Positions 1-9,138 of a DNA stretch of 23,084 nucleotides are shown here, piece after piece. Position 1 is the stretch's first letter, and every line of letters starts with the position of its first letter. Under the pieces are notes generated by a model that had not been told where the DNA came from, did not search any database, and saw only the letters and a program-made list of their open reading frames with translations. Location: assembly GCA_900548615.1 (NCBI GenBank), contig URKW01000018.1, forward strand, positions 1 through 23,084, written 5' to 3'. The stretch comes from an uncultured Eubacteriales bacterium (lineage in GTDB: Bacteria; Bacillota; Clostridia; Oscillospirales; Oscillospiraceae). The position numbers and the translations under genes were made by a program.

Positions 1-32
1 AAAGACGCTGGCCCACCGCCCCTTCTAAATAC

Positions 33-65
33 GTCAAGGCCATCCCGGTAAGGGATGGCCTTGAC
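33..65. repeat. Perfect 14-bp inverted repeat (hairpin)
   Basis: The arms GTCAAGGCCATCCC and GGGATGGCCTTGAC are exact complements around a 5-nt loop. The hairpin lies about 50 bp past the stop of the minus-strand beta-helix gene, where a terminator would be expected. Neither flank has a T tract, so a simple rho-independent terminator is not well supported. It could instead be an interspersed palindromic repeat or an mRNA 3'-end stabiliser. The rest of bases 1-115 shows no gene. Confidence 0.7.
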
Positions 66-115
66 ATTATGGTACCCACTCTCCCCATGGGTGGAGCATG
101 TGAAATGTACGCTCT

Positions 116-1612
116 TTAGTCCTCGCGCTTTCTGCCCAGCCATGCCATGCCGGATAGGGACAGCAGCGCGGTCACGCCATAGGCGGCCACACCTGCGTCA
201 AAGGTCTTGGCGGAGGTGACAGTGCTGCCGGTAACGGTGCTGCCGCCGGAGGTGGTATGTCCCGGCCTGGGATTGACCGGTTTGTTATCGTCCTGCTTAT
301 AATCGGGATCGGCCACCGCGTCAGGCAGTGTGATGGTCACATTCGCCGTAGGCGTACCCGATACCATGATCTGATGGCCGTTGGCATTTCTCGTTACGGA
401 AATACCGGAGGTCTCCGCCACCGTATAAGTCTCAGGGAAATAGTACCCCTCGGCCGCCTCGAAGAGGATCGGCTCCATGGCCTTATTGGCATCCACGGTT
501 CTGGTCAGGGTCGTACCGACGCCGCTCTGGCTGGTCATGTTTTTGCCCAGATTGACCGTCACCGTATACTGCGTCGTGCCCGCCTCAGGCAGGGCGATGA
601 TGATCTTCTGCCCGCCGTTATTTTCGGTCAGCTTGAAGAACTTTTCGCCGCCGTCATCAATGTTGAAGTGGGCAACGTCATCGGCTGTTACCCTGTAGGA
701 GCCTGCATGCAGGTAGGTGTGGACGTTGTTTTCGGCGTCGATCTCCGTCTGCGTGTCCAGCTTGGTCACGATGTTCACCCAAACCTCCGCACCAGTCTTC
801 ATGGGGCCGACGATCGTGATGAAGTTCTTGGCTTTGCCGCTGGTGGTCAGACCCACATTATCGGTCGTACCGCCGGTGATGCTCCCGTCGGAGTTCTTTT
901 CACCGCCCCTGTAATTGCCGACGATCACAGGATCGCCGCTGATCTCAAAAAGGCCCTTGCCATCGGCTCTGTGGGAAATACCGCCGCCGCGCTGACCGCC
1001 ATAGTTGCCGGTGATGACGCCGCCGGTCATGATCAAATGTCCGCTGTAATTGAATACGCCGCAGCCGCCATTCACCGCGTAGTTGCCGCAGATCCTGCCG
1101 CCGTTGATCGTCAGCGTACCTGTTTCCGTGTTGCGGATACCGCCGCCAGTGCCCAAGCCGCTGCCGCCTACTGCCTGGTTGTTGCAGATCGTACCGCCCT
1201 TCAGTTCAAATGTACCTGCATTGTTGACGCCGCCGCCATTGCCATTGTTGACGTTGTTGCAGATGGTGCCGCCGTTCATAATGACCGTGCCGCCCTCATC
1301 CACCTGAATGGCTGCCGCGTTCGATGCCGTGCCGCTGGAGGGTGTGCCGTCCAGCGTAACGGAGCCCTCAATGGTCAGCTTTGCGCCGCTGGGCACAAGG
1401 ATCATCGCGTCCGTGCAGCCGCTGCCGCGGGTGATCGTGCCATTGCCGGAGAGCGTTACCGCTCCGCTGATGGTCACCGTTCCTGTCAAAACCATATCGC
1501 CGTCAAGCTTGATATCTGTGCTCCATGTTGTGTCCTCCGCCCACGCCGTCGCAGGCAGCAGGGCCAGCGCCATCAGCAGCGCCAGCAGCACACTGGTGAT
1601 CCGTTTCTTCAT
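116..1612 (-). CDS. Secreted right-handed beta-helix surface protein
   Basis: 498 aa. Residues 1-25 are a typical signal peptide (MKK start, long Leu/Ala core, ATAWAE cleavage region). Residues about 40-235 hold short repeats of the GGTICNN / GGxITGN type with periodic Gly-Gly and Asn, the pattern of polymorphic or pectate-lyase-like parallel beta-helices. A second beta-rich segment follows (about 340-430), then a Ser/Thr/Gly linker. The C-terminal 30 residues contain SAKTFDAG, a hydrophobic stretch and the basic tail RKRED, resembling a degenerate wall-sorting or membrane-anchor signal; no LPxTG is visible. A GGAGG ribosome site sits just upstream of the ATG, which fixes the start. Role inferred: cell-surface adhesion or glycan contact. 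Substrate unknown. Confidence 0.8.
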   Translation of the reverse strand: MKKRITSVLLALLMALALLPATAWAEDTTWSTDIKLDGDMVLTGTVTISGAVTLSGNGTITRGSGCTDAMILVPSGAKLTIEGSVTLDGTPSSGTASNAAAIQVDEGGTVIMNGGTICNNVNNGNGGGVNNAGTFELKGGTICNNQAVGGSGLGTGGGIRNTETGTLTINGGRICGNYAVNGGCGVFNYSGHLIMTGGVITGNYGGQRGGGISHRADGKGLFEISGDPVIVGNYRGGEKNSDGSITGGTTDNVGLTTSGKAKNFITIVGPMKTGAEVWVNIVTKLDTQTEIDAENNVHTYLHAGSYRVTADDVAHFNIDDGGEKFFKLTENNGGQKIIIALPEAGTTQYTVTVNLGKNMTSQSGVGTTLTRTVDANKAMEPILFEAAEGYYFPETYTVAETSGISVTRNANGHQIMVSGTPTANVTITLPDAVADPDYKQDDNKPVNPRPGHTTSGGSTVTGSTVTSAKTFDAGVAAYGVTALLSLSGMAWLGRKRED

Positions 1613-1677
1613 GCCGTGTGCCTCCTTCTCACTTCATTGCGGCGGCAGGCTCATTCCCGCCGACCTATCTCGACACC

Positions 1678-1688
1678 AGCATAGCACC
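1678..1688 (-). promoter_or_regulatory. Possible extended -10 promoter for the beta-helix gene
   Basis: On the minus strand the sequence reads TGCTATGCT, an extended -10 (TG-N-TATGCT), about 65 bp upstream of the start codon. No convincing -35 box lies at the right distance. The rest of 1613-1828 contains no gene. A weak 5-bp stem followed by five T on the minus strand (about 1725-1750) could end the upstream oxidoreductase transcript, but is not strong enough to call. Confidence 0.3.
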
Positions 1689-1828
1689 TTTTTCTCCCGC
1701 CGTGGGCAATGTGACACAAATCGCCCCAAAAACAGCCCGAACCGCCCTGTTCCCTATACCGCTCGCTCTCCCCTGTCCGGACTGTCAACCAGTTTCCGCC
1801 CCGTGTGCCGTCCGCCGTCCGGCACAGC

Positions 1829-2758
1829 TCAGGCCCGCAAGTACCTTCCGGCCTCCTGCTCAAGCTCCCGCCACACCGGATACGCCGCGCCGTTCTCCTC
1901 AAAGAACCGCTTCAGGTCGCGGTTCAGTGCGCTCATCTCGTCCACCGCGTTCATGGCATGGTCGGAGACACAGATCTTCCCCAGACTCGTGGCGCATAGG
2001 AGCTTGAAGAAGCGCAGGCAGGTCTTGCGGTACGCCGCGCCCTCAAAGTTGCTGTCCTCCTTGGGCAAAATCGTATGCCCGGCGTTCCGGATGGCACGGT
2101 AGCCCTCGATGTTGGCGTCGATCATCCGGCTCAGATAGGCGGTGTTGCCCTTGAGCTTCTTCAGGTCGCCGTCGGTCTTATAGCAGGCAAAGGCCGCCGG
2201 CAGCACGAACGCCGCGTGGCACAGCAGATAGTCCCCCATGTTGGGCTCATAGGCCACCTTGTACTTCGTGCCGCTGAAGATCTCCCCGATCAGCCCCTCG
2301 TTGGAGGGTGCACCGGAAAGCGGCCCGATGGTGATTTTTTTCAGGTCGACGGACGCCACCCGGTCGCTCTCCCGATGGCCCGCCGAGGACGCAAAGGCGA
2401 ACAGCACGTTTTTCTCCGGCAGTGCGGCGGCGGTGGCTTCTGCCCGCACATTGTTGCCCACAAAGATGATATTTTTCGTCCTGCTTGCCCGCAGGGTATC
2501 CATAATCGTGTCAAGTTGGGTGTAGCGCATGACCACAAAGATCACGTCGTAGGGTGCTTCCGGCTTCAGCTCCGTCGTCACCGGGATACGGCTGAGCGAC
2601 ACGCGGGGTGAAAACTTGTCCTTGATCCGCAGGCCGTTCTTTTTGATCTCCTCGGCCCATTTTCCCCGCGCCAGCAGCGTAACATTCTTTCCGGCCCGGA
2701 ACAGATTCCGCGCCAGATTGCAGCCCAGCACCCCCGCGCCGTATACTAAAATTTTCAT
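1829..2758 (-). CDS. Ketopantoate reductase-family (ApbA/PanE-type) oxidoreductase
   Basis: 309 aa. The N-terminus MKILVYGAGVLGCNLA is a Rossmann nucleotide-binding motif (GxGxxG at residues 7-12), followed by a basic region (LLARGKWAEEI) that suits NADPH binding. The segment around residues 75-100 (VIFVVMRYTQLDTIM, then IIFVGNN) matches the ApbA/PanE N-terminal domain. The C-terminal half is helical as in the family but lacks a clearly recognisable PanE substrate motif. I therefore do not call it panE: it is a family member of unknown substrate. It is monocistronic, with a GGAG ribosome site before the ATG. The leader contains a GTTAGC-N4-GCTAAC palindrome that recurs upstream of the methyltransferase operon. 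Confidence 0.8.
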   Translation of the reverse strand: MKILVYGAGVLGCNLARNLFRAGKNVTLLARGKWAEEIKKNGLRIKDKFSPRVSLSRIPVTTELKPEAPYDVIFVVMRYTQLDTIMDTLRASRTKNIIFVGNNVRAEATAAALPEKNVLFAFASSAGHRESDRVASVDLKKITIGPLSGAPSNEGLIGEIFSGTKYKVAYEPNMGDYLLCHAAFVLPAAFACYKTDGDLKKLKGNTAYLSRMIDANIEGYRAIRNAGHTILPKEDSNFEGAAYRKTCLRFFKLLCATSLGKICVSDHAMNAVDEMSALNRDLKRFFEENGAAYPVWRELEQEAGRYLRA

Positions 2759-2810
2759 GGTGAAAGTCTCCTTTATCGTGATCTCTTTGCAAGATTCTGA
2801 AGCTCGTGTT

Positions 2811-2826
2811 GTTAGCTCTCGCTAAC
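2811..2826. promoter_or_regulatory. GTTAGC-N4-GCTAAC palindromic operator
   Basis: Perfect 6-bp arms (GTTAGC TCTC GCTAAC) in the leader of the minus-strand oxidoreductase. On that strand it reads GGTTAGC-GAGA-GCTAACA and lies just after the proposed transcription start. A near-identical dyad occurs at 8482-8499, which supports binding of one dimeric regulator to both sites. The regulator is not identified. The GGTTAG/CTAACC half-sites resemble DtxR/IdeR-type boxes, but the spacer here is wider. Confidence 0.6.
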
Positions 2827-2838
2827 CGTTCTATCCCT

Positions 2839-2867
2839 GTTGTACCACCTGTCCCGCGTAAACACAA
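2839..2867 (-). promoter_or_regulatory. Putative promoter of the ApbA/PanE-family gene
   Basis: The minus strand reads TTGTGT, 17 bp, then TACAAC. The hexamers are moderate matches to sigma-A consensus with ideal spacing. The predicted start, near 2832, lies immediately upstream of the 2811-2826 palindrome, so a bound repressor would block elongation or initiation. Confidence 0.4.
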
Positions 2868-2933
2868 TACTATTTTTGCAACAGCGGAAAATTATCTTTC
2901 GATACCCCGCAAGTCATCGCCCCCACATCATGC

Positions 2934-2963
2934 TTGATTTGCCGCCCTGCCGGGTGCTATACT
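2934..2963 (+). promoter_or_regulatory. Sigma-A promoter for the U32-like gene
   Basis: TTGATT, 18 bp, then TATACT on the plus strand. The predicted start near 2970 leaves a leader of only about 20 nt, with an AGAGGAG ribosome site about 11 nt before the ATG. This promoter is divergent from that of the oxidoreductase in the same 230-bp gap. Confidence 0.6.
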
Positions 2964-2988
2964 GATAGAAAGAGGAGTTGTTTCCCAT

Positions 2989-3891
2989 ATGAACCACAAG
3001 ACCGCATACTATCATCTCCCCGGCCTGTTTGAGTGCTACGAGCTGTACCGGGTGTTTCTCCCCCTGTACCGCGCCCACCGGGAATATTTCTACGACTGGT
3101 GCGATATCGGCTCTCTGTACGGCGCGCCGGAGGACTGTCTCTGGGGCGGCGGCCGTATCGGAAGCGGTAGCCACGCCCCCCGGGAGGTACTGGCCCTGAC
3201 GCGGGAGTACGGCATCTCCGCTCGCCTGACCTTCAGCAATTCCCGGCTGCGACCGGAGCATCTGGCGGATGAAAGATGCAACGCCCTGTGCCGTCTGCTG
3301 ACGGAGAGCGGTGGCGTTCCCAACGGCGTCATCGTCCACGCAGAGCTGCTGCTGGACTACCTGAAGCGCACCTATCCCCCGCTCTATCTCGTCTCCTCCA
3401 CCACCAAGGTTCTGACGGACTTTTGGGACTTCCGCCGGGAGGTGGAGCGGGAGGATTTCCGCTATGTGGTGCCGGATTTCCGGCTGAACAAGGCCTTTGC
3501 CCAGCTGAACGCCCTGCCCCAGCCGCTGAAGGACAAAGTGGAATTTCTCTGCAACGAGTGCTGTTTCTTCGGCTGCCGGGACAGGAAAGCCTGCTACGAG
3601 GCGGTCAGCCGGAAGAATCTGGGCGAGCCCGGCCCGGAGCACCGCTGCGCCGCGCCGGACGCTTCCGAAGGCTACCGCTTCTCCAAGGCCATGGAAAACC
3701 CCGGCTTCATCGGCGTGGAGGATATCCGGAGCCGCTATCTGCCCATGGGATTCTCCCACTTCAAGATTGAGGGCCGGGGTCTTGGCAGCGCACTGATTTT
3801 AGAGTTTCTGCTCTACTACATGACCAAACCGGAACACCAGCTGAAGGTACGGGAGGAAATCTATCTGGACAACATGCTGGATCTGTTCTGA
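2989..3891 (+). CDS. Peptidase U32-like protein with a cysteine cluster
   Basis: 300 aa, no signal peptide or membrane segment. The C-terminal part carries FKIEGRG (about residues 257-263), which matches the KIEGR motif of the U32/UbiU-type family. A cysteine-rich stretch lies at C188, C191, C192, C196, C202 and C220. In the relatives UbiU and UbiV, cysteines in the equivalent part bind a 4Fe-4S cluster, so iron-sulfur binding is plausible here. The protein is shorter than classical U32 proteases and lacks a second C-terminal domain. Its reaction is unknown: candidates are an O2-independent hydroxylase-like role or a degenerate U32 TIM barrel. It has its own strong promoter, and tex follows about 100 bp downstream. 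The family call rests on two motifs only. Confidence 0.55.
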   Translation: MNHKTAYYHLPGLFECYELYRVFLPLYRAHREYFYDWCDIGSLYGAPEDCLWGGGRIGSGSHAPREVLALTREYGISARLTFSNSRLRPEHLADERCNALCRLLTESGGVPNGVIVHAELLLDYLKRTYPPLYLVSSTTKVLTDFWDFRREVEREDFRYVVPDFRLNKAFAQLNALPQPLKDKVEFLCNECCFFGCRDRKACYEAVSRKNLGEPGPEHRCAAPDASEGYRFSKAMENPGFIGVEDIRSRYLPMGFSHFKIEGRGLGSALILEFLLYYMTKPEHQLKVREEIYLDNMLDLF

Positions 3892-3989
3892 CCGCCGCGC
3901 CGGCATTTTTCCGGCAGCTGTGGTAACATACACCGGCTTTGACAATCTCACCGGACGCCCCGCGTCCTTCTCACGAAAGGAATTGTTAT

Positions 3990-6164
<2,175 letters not shown>

Positions 6165-6208
6165 CCGCCGCAATCGAGAATAACCTCACCGGAAAGGATA
6201 ACGGACAT

Positions 6209-7165
6209 ATGGAATACAACAAAAGAATCGCCGACATGCACAGCGGCGACATCGTGGAGGGCTTTTACATCCTGAAGGGCGCTTACCCCAAGACCACGGC
6301 GGCAGGCAAGCCGTTTCTGAGCGCGTCGCTTGCCGATGCCTCCGGCGTCATCGACGCCAAGGTGTGGGACTACACCGGCCCCATCGGCGTGGCGGACGAG
6401 GGTCGGATCATCAAGCTGCGGGGCACGGTGTCGGAGTATCGGGGCACGCCCCAGATCGTCATCGACCGCCTGCGCCTTCGCACGGAGGGCGATCCGGTGG
6501 AGCTGAGCGCGCTGGTTCCCGTGGCGCCCATCGATGCCGACGCCTATCTGCAAAAGGTCTACGACCTGCTGGACAGCATGAAAGACGCAGACTACCAGCG
6601 CCTGTGCCGGGAGCTGCTGCGGCGGCATCTGGCGGACTTTCAGCAGATCCCCGCCGCCAAAAGCGTCCACCACGGCTTCCTCCGGGGTTTGCTGATGCAC
6701 ACGGTGGACATGCTGACCATGGCGGACTTTCTGGCCGGTCAGTACCGCGCCGTCATCGACCGCGACCTGCTGCTGACGGGCACGCTGCTGCATGATTTCG
6801 CCAAGTCGAAGGAGTTCGCGTTTTCCGAGCTGGGGCTCGTGACCAACTACTCCACCGGCGGACAGCTGCTGGGCCATCTGGTGATGGGCGCCCAGGAGGT
6901 GGCCGACACGGCAAAGGAGCTGGGCATTCCCAATGACAAGTCCATGCTGGTGCAGCACATGATCCTGTCCCACCACGGCGAGCCGGAGTTCGGCGCCGCC
7001 GTGCGCCCGCTGTTTGCCGAGGCGGAGCTGCTGTCCTGCATCGACATGATCGACAGCCGCATGGAGATCTACCGCGAGGTGCTGAACGACCTGTCGGTGG
7101 GCGAGTTCAGCGACCGTATTTTCGCCTTGGAGCGGCGAGTCTATAAGCCCCACGAGGTAAAGTAA
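6209..7165 (+). CDS. yhaM: 3'-5' exoribonuclease YhaM family (OB fold + HD domain)
   Basis: 318 aa from the ATG at 6209, which follows GGAAAGGA. A TTG overlapping the tex stop would add 16 residues but has no better signal. Residues about 15-90 form an OB-fold nucleic-acid-binding domain. Residues about 150-290 form an HD phosphohydrolase domain with metal-ligand motifs: H in LLMHTVD, HD in LLHDFAKSK (about 194), H in QHMILSHHGEPE (about 254) and D in CIDMIDS. The architecture and length are those of B. subtilis YhaM, a metal-dependent 3'-5' exoribonuclease in RNA turnover. It sits between tex and an aldo/keto reductase in a plus-strand cluster with short gaps. Confidence 0.9.
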   Translation: MEYNKRIADMHSGDIVEGFYILKGAYPKTTAAGKPFLSASLADASGVIDAKVWDYTGPIGVADEGRIIKLRGTVSEYRGTPQIVIDRLRLRTEGDPVELSALVPVAPIDADAYLQKVYDLLDSMKDADYQRLCRELLRRHLADFQQIPAAKSVHHGFLRGLLMHTVDMLTMADFLAGQYRAVIDRDLLLTGTLLHDFAKSKEFAFSELGLVTNYSTGGQLLGHLVMGAQEVADTAKELGIPNDKSMLVQHMILSHHGEPEFGAAVRPLFAEAELLSCIDMIDSRMEIYREVLNDLSVGEFSDRIFALERRVYKPHEVK

Positions 7166-7192
7166 GCGCCAACAGGAGAAGGAGGGTTTTCT

Positions 7193-8287
7193 ATGGAATA
7201 TCGCGTTCTGCCCCACGGCGGGGAACAAGTAAGCGTCATCGGTATGGGTTCCTCCGTCATCGGCGCACAGCCGGAAAAAGAGATCATCGCCACTGTCCGG
7301 GCCGCCGTTGACAGCGGCGTCAACTACTTTGACATGGCGGGCGGCCACGCCGCCATCTTTGCCGCCTACGGCAAGGCGTTGGAGGGTATCCGGGACAAGG
7401 TGTATCTGCAAATCCACTTCGGCGCGGACTACACCTCCGGCGAGTACGGCTGGACAACGGAGCTGGCCGAGGTAAAACGATCCGTGGCGTGGCAGCTGGA
7501 GCAGCTGCGGACGGACTATATCGACGTGGGCTTCCTCCACTGTCTGGACGAGGAGAGCGACCTTGCCGCCTATCAGGCCAATGGCGTGCCGGACTATGTG
7601 CGGGAGCTGAAAAAGCAAGGGGTGATCCGCCATATCGGCCTGTCCTCCCACACCCCGGCGCTGGTGAATAAGGTACTGGATAGGGGCATTGTGGATGTGG
7701 TGATGTTCAGCATCAACCCCGCCTATGACTACGGACAGGGTGATTACGGCATTGGCGAGAACACCGAGCGGTACGACCTGTACCGCCGCTGCCAGCGGGA
7801 GGGCGTGGCCATCACCGTCATGAAGCCCTTCTGCGGCGGACAGCTGCTGGACGCCGCCCAGTCCCCCTTCGGCGTCGCTCTGACAAAGGAACAGTGTATC
7901 CAGTACGCGCTGGACAAGCCCGGCGTTATGGCCGTTCTGCCGGGCTTCGGCAATCAGCGGGAAATGCGGGAGGTGCTGTCCTTCTTTGACGCGTCTGCGG
8001 CGGATCGGGACTACTCCTGTCTGGGCGAGCTGGCCCCGGCTGGCGCGGTGGGCCGCTGCGTCTACTGCAAGCACTGCCATCCCTGCCCCGCCGGACTGGA
8101 CGTCGCCCTTATCAACAAGTATTACGATCTGGCTATGCAGGGGGACAATCTGGCGCGGGAGCACTACCTGACGCTGGAGAAGCGGGCCGGGGACTGCGTG
8201 GGCTGCGGCCACTGCGACAGCCGCTGCCCCTTCCACGTGACCCAAAGCCAGCGGATGCAAACCATCCAAACGTACTTCGGTGCATAA
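7193..8287 (+). CDS. Aldo/keto reductase-like protein with two 4Fe-4S motifs, atypical active site
   Basis: 364 aa. A GAAGGAGGG ribosome site precedes the ATG. Residues 1-270 follow the AKR TIM-barrel pattern: GMGSSVIG, NYFDMA, DYIDVGFLHCLD, IRHIGLSSH. Residues 289-298 (C289, C292, C295, C298) and 335-345 (C335, C338, C341, C345, then P) are ferredoxin-like 4Fe-4S motifs typical of one AKR subgroup. Of the usual Asp-Tyr-Lys-His tetrad, D47 and H116 are present. The Tyr position is H52 (FDMAGGHA) and the Lys position is H75 (YLQIH). The second AKR in this window keeps the full tetrad at matching spacing, so the substitutions are not an alignment artefact. Classical carbonyl reduction is therefore doubtful; an electron-transfer or altered redox role is possible. 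Last gene before a terminator. Confidence 0.88.
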   Translation: MEYRVLPHGGEQVSVIGMGSSVIGAQPEKEIIATVRAAVDSGVNYFDMAGGHAAIFAAYGKALEGIRDKVYLQIHFGADYTSGEYGWTTELAEVKRSVAWQLEQLRTDYIDVGFLHCLDEESDLAAYQANGVPDYVRELKKQGVIRHIGLSSHTPALVNKVLDRGIVDVVMFSINPAYDYGQGDYGIGENTERYDLYRRCQREGVAITVMKPFCGGQLLDAAQSPFGVALTKEQCIQYALDKPGVMAVLPGFGNQREMREVLSFFDASAADRDYSCLGELAPAGAVGRCVYCKHCHPCPAGLDVALINKYYDLAMQGDNLAREHYLTLEKRAGDCVGCGHCDSRCPFHVTQSQRMQTIQTYFGA

Positions 8288-8311
8288 CGCCGCATGAATA
8301 AGGGGAAAAAT

Positions 8312-8353
8312 GGGGGCATAACCCGGTTTATTGGCCGGTTATGACCCCCTTTT
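8312..8353 (+). terminator. Rho-independent terminator after the tex-yhaM-AKR cluster
   Basis: GGGGGCATAACC pairs with GGTTATGACCCCC, with a single bulged A, around a short loop, followed by TTTT. A run of five A on the left side (8306-8310) could let it work on the other strand too, but no minus-strand gene needs it here. Confidence 0.75.
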
Positions 8354-8405
8354 CCACCCCTCAACAGCCGCTTTTCTTCTCCCCTCCCGCTGCAAAACAA
8401 ACCGC

Positions 8406-8434
8406 TTGACAGGCCAAAACCATGCGGCTATAAT
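8406..8434 (+). promoter_or_regulatory. Consensus sigma-A promoter of the methyltransferase-hydrolase operon
   Basis: TTGACA, exactly 17 bp, then TATAAT: both hexamers match the consensus perfectly. The predicted start is near 8441, giving a leader of about 78 nt that contains a small hairpin followed by T residues and the 8482-8499 palindrome. Confidence 0.85.
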
Positions 8435-8447
8435 AAGGCCATCCCAC

Positions 8448-8468
8448 AGGCTGCAAGACGCAGCTTTT
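8448..8468 (+). promoter_or_regulatory. Small attenuator-like hairpin in the leader
   Basis: A seven-pair stem (AGGCTGC with GCAGCTT, one G-U pair) around the loop AAGAC, ending in TTTT. It begins a few bases after the predicted start. It is weak for a terminator, but its place between a consensus promoter and a putative operator suggests a role in leader control. Confidence 0.3.
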
Positions 8469-8481
8469 CTATAGCACCTCA

Positions 8482-8499
8482 GGTTAGTCAAAGCTAACC
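8482..8499. promoter_or_regulatory. GGTTAG-N6-CTAACC palindromic operator
   Basis: GGTTAG TCAAAG CTAACC lies between the promoter and the AAGGAG ribosome site (8506-8511). Written with the inner bases it is GGTTAGT-N4-GCTAACC, almost the same as the dyad at 2811-2826. A bound protein would act as a roadblock about 40 bp past the start, or mask the ribosome site's upstream region. Confidence 0.6.
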
Positions 8500-8518
8500 A
8501 AGGATAAGGAGTGAGAAC

Positions 8519-9123
8519 ATGTCGTTCTTTGAAAACACCCGCAAGCCCGCCGGGTTTAGCGGCCGGGTGATGGTATCCATGATGAACCTGTGCCACAGTC
8601 CCATGGCCCGCTGGGGCTTCCGGTTCCTGAAGCTTGCCGGTAACGCGGCGGTGCTGGACTGCGGCTGCGGCGGCGGAGCCAACCTGACGCGGCTGCTGAA
8701 AAAATGCCCCGACGGCATCGTCAAGGGCATCGACTACTCCCCCGTCAGCGTGGAAAAAGCCCGGAAGGTCAACCAGCAGGCATTCAGCAGGGCCGCTGCA
8801 CCGTGCTGCAAGGCAGCGTGGCGGACATGATCTTCGCGTCCTCGTGGTTCGACGCGGTCACAGCCTTCGAGACGGTCTACTTCTGGCCTGATCTGCCCGC
8901 CTGCTTCCGGGAGGTCTACCGTGTGCTGAAGCCCGGCGGCACGTTCCTCATCTGCAACGAGTGCGGCGCCCCGGAGAAATACAGCAAATGGACAGAGATC
9001 ATCGACGGCATGACCGTCTACCGTGACACGGAGCTGCAAGCCGCCCTGGAGCAGGCGGGCTTCCACCATGTCCAGACCCGCAGCAACAAAATGGGCTGGC
9101 TGTGCGTCACGGCGCGGAAGTAA
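8519..9123 (+). pseudogene. SAM-dependent methyltransferase, frameshifted
   Basis: The start fits: AAGGAG, then ATG at 8519. The first frame gives a class I methyltransferase N-terminus with SAM motif I (VLDCGCGGGANLTRLL) and GIDYSPVSVEKA, but drifts into unrelated residues after about 8781 and stops at 8830. The rest of the protein (QQGRCTVLQGSVADM, FDAVTAFETVYFWPDL, RVLKPGGTFLICNE) continues in the -1 frame to the TAA at 9121-9123. A single missing base near 8780-8782 explains the break: GCC reduced to GC between CAG CAG and ATT. Restored length would be about 201 aa. Product unknown; a small-molecule methyltransferase is likely. Could be a sequencing error, but the next gene is also damaged. 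Confidence 0.85.
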
Positions 9124-9138
9124 AAGGAGGACAACACT

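Noticed and set aside
3939..3989. Upstream TTG start for tex
   Set aside because: It would add 17 residues without family similarity and without a ribosome site; the ATG at 3990 has GAAAGGA at proper spacing.
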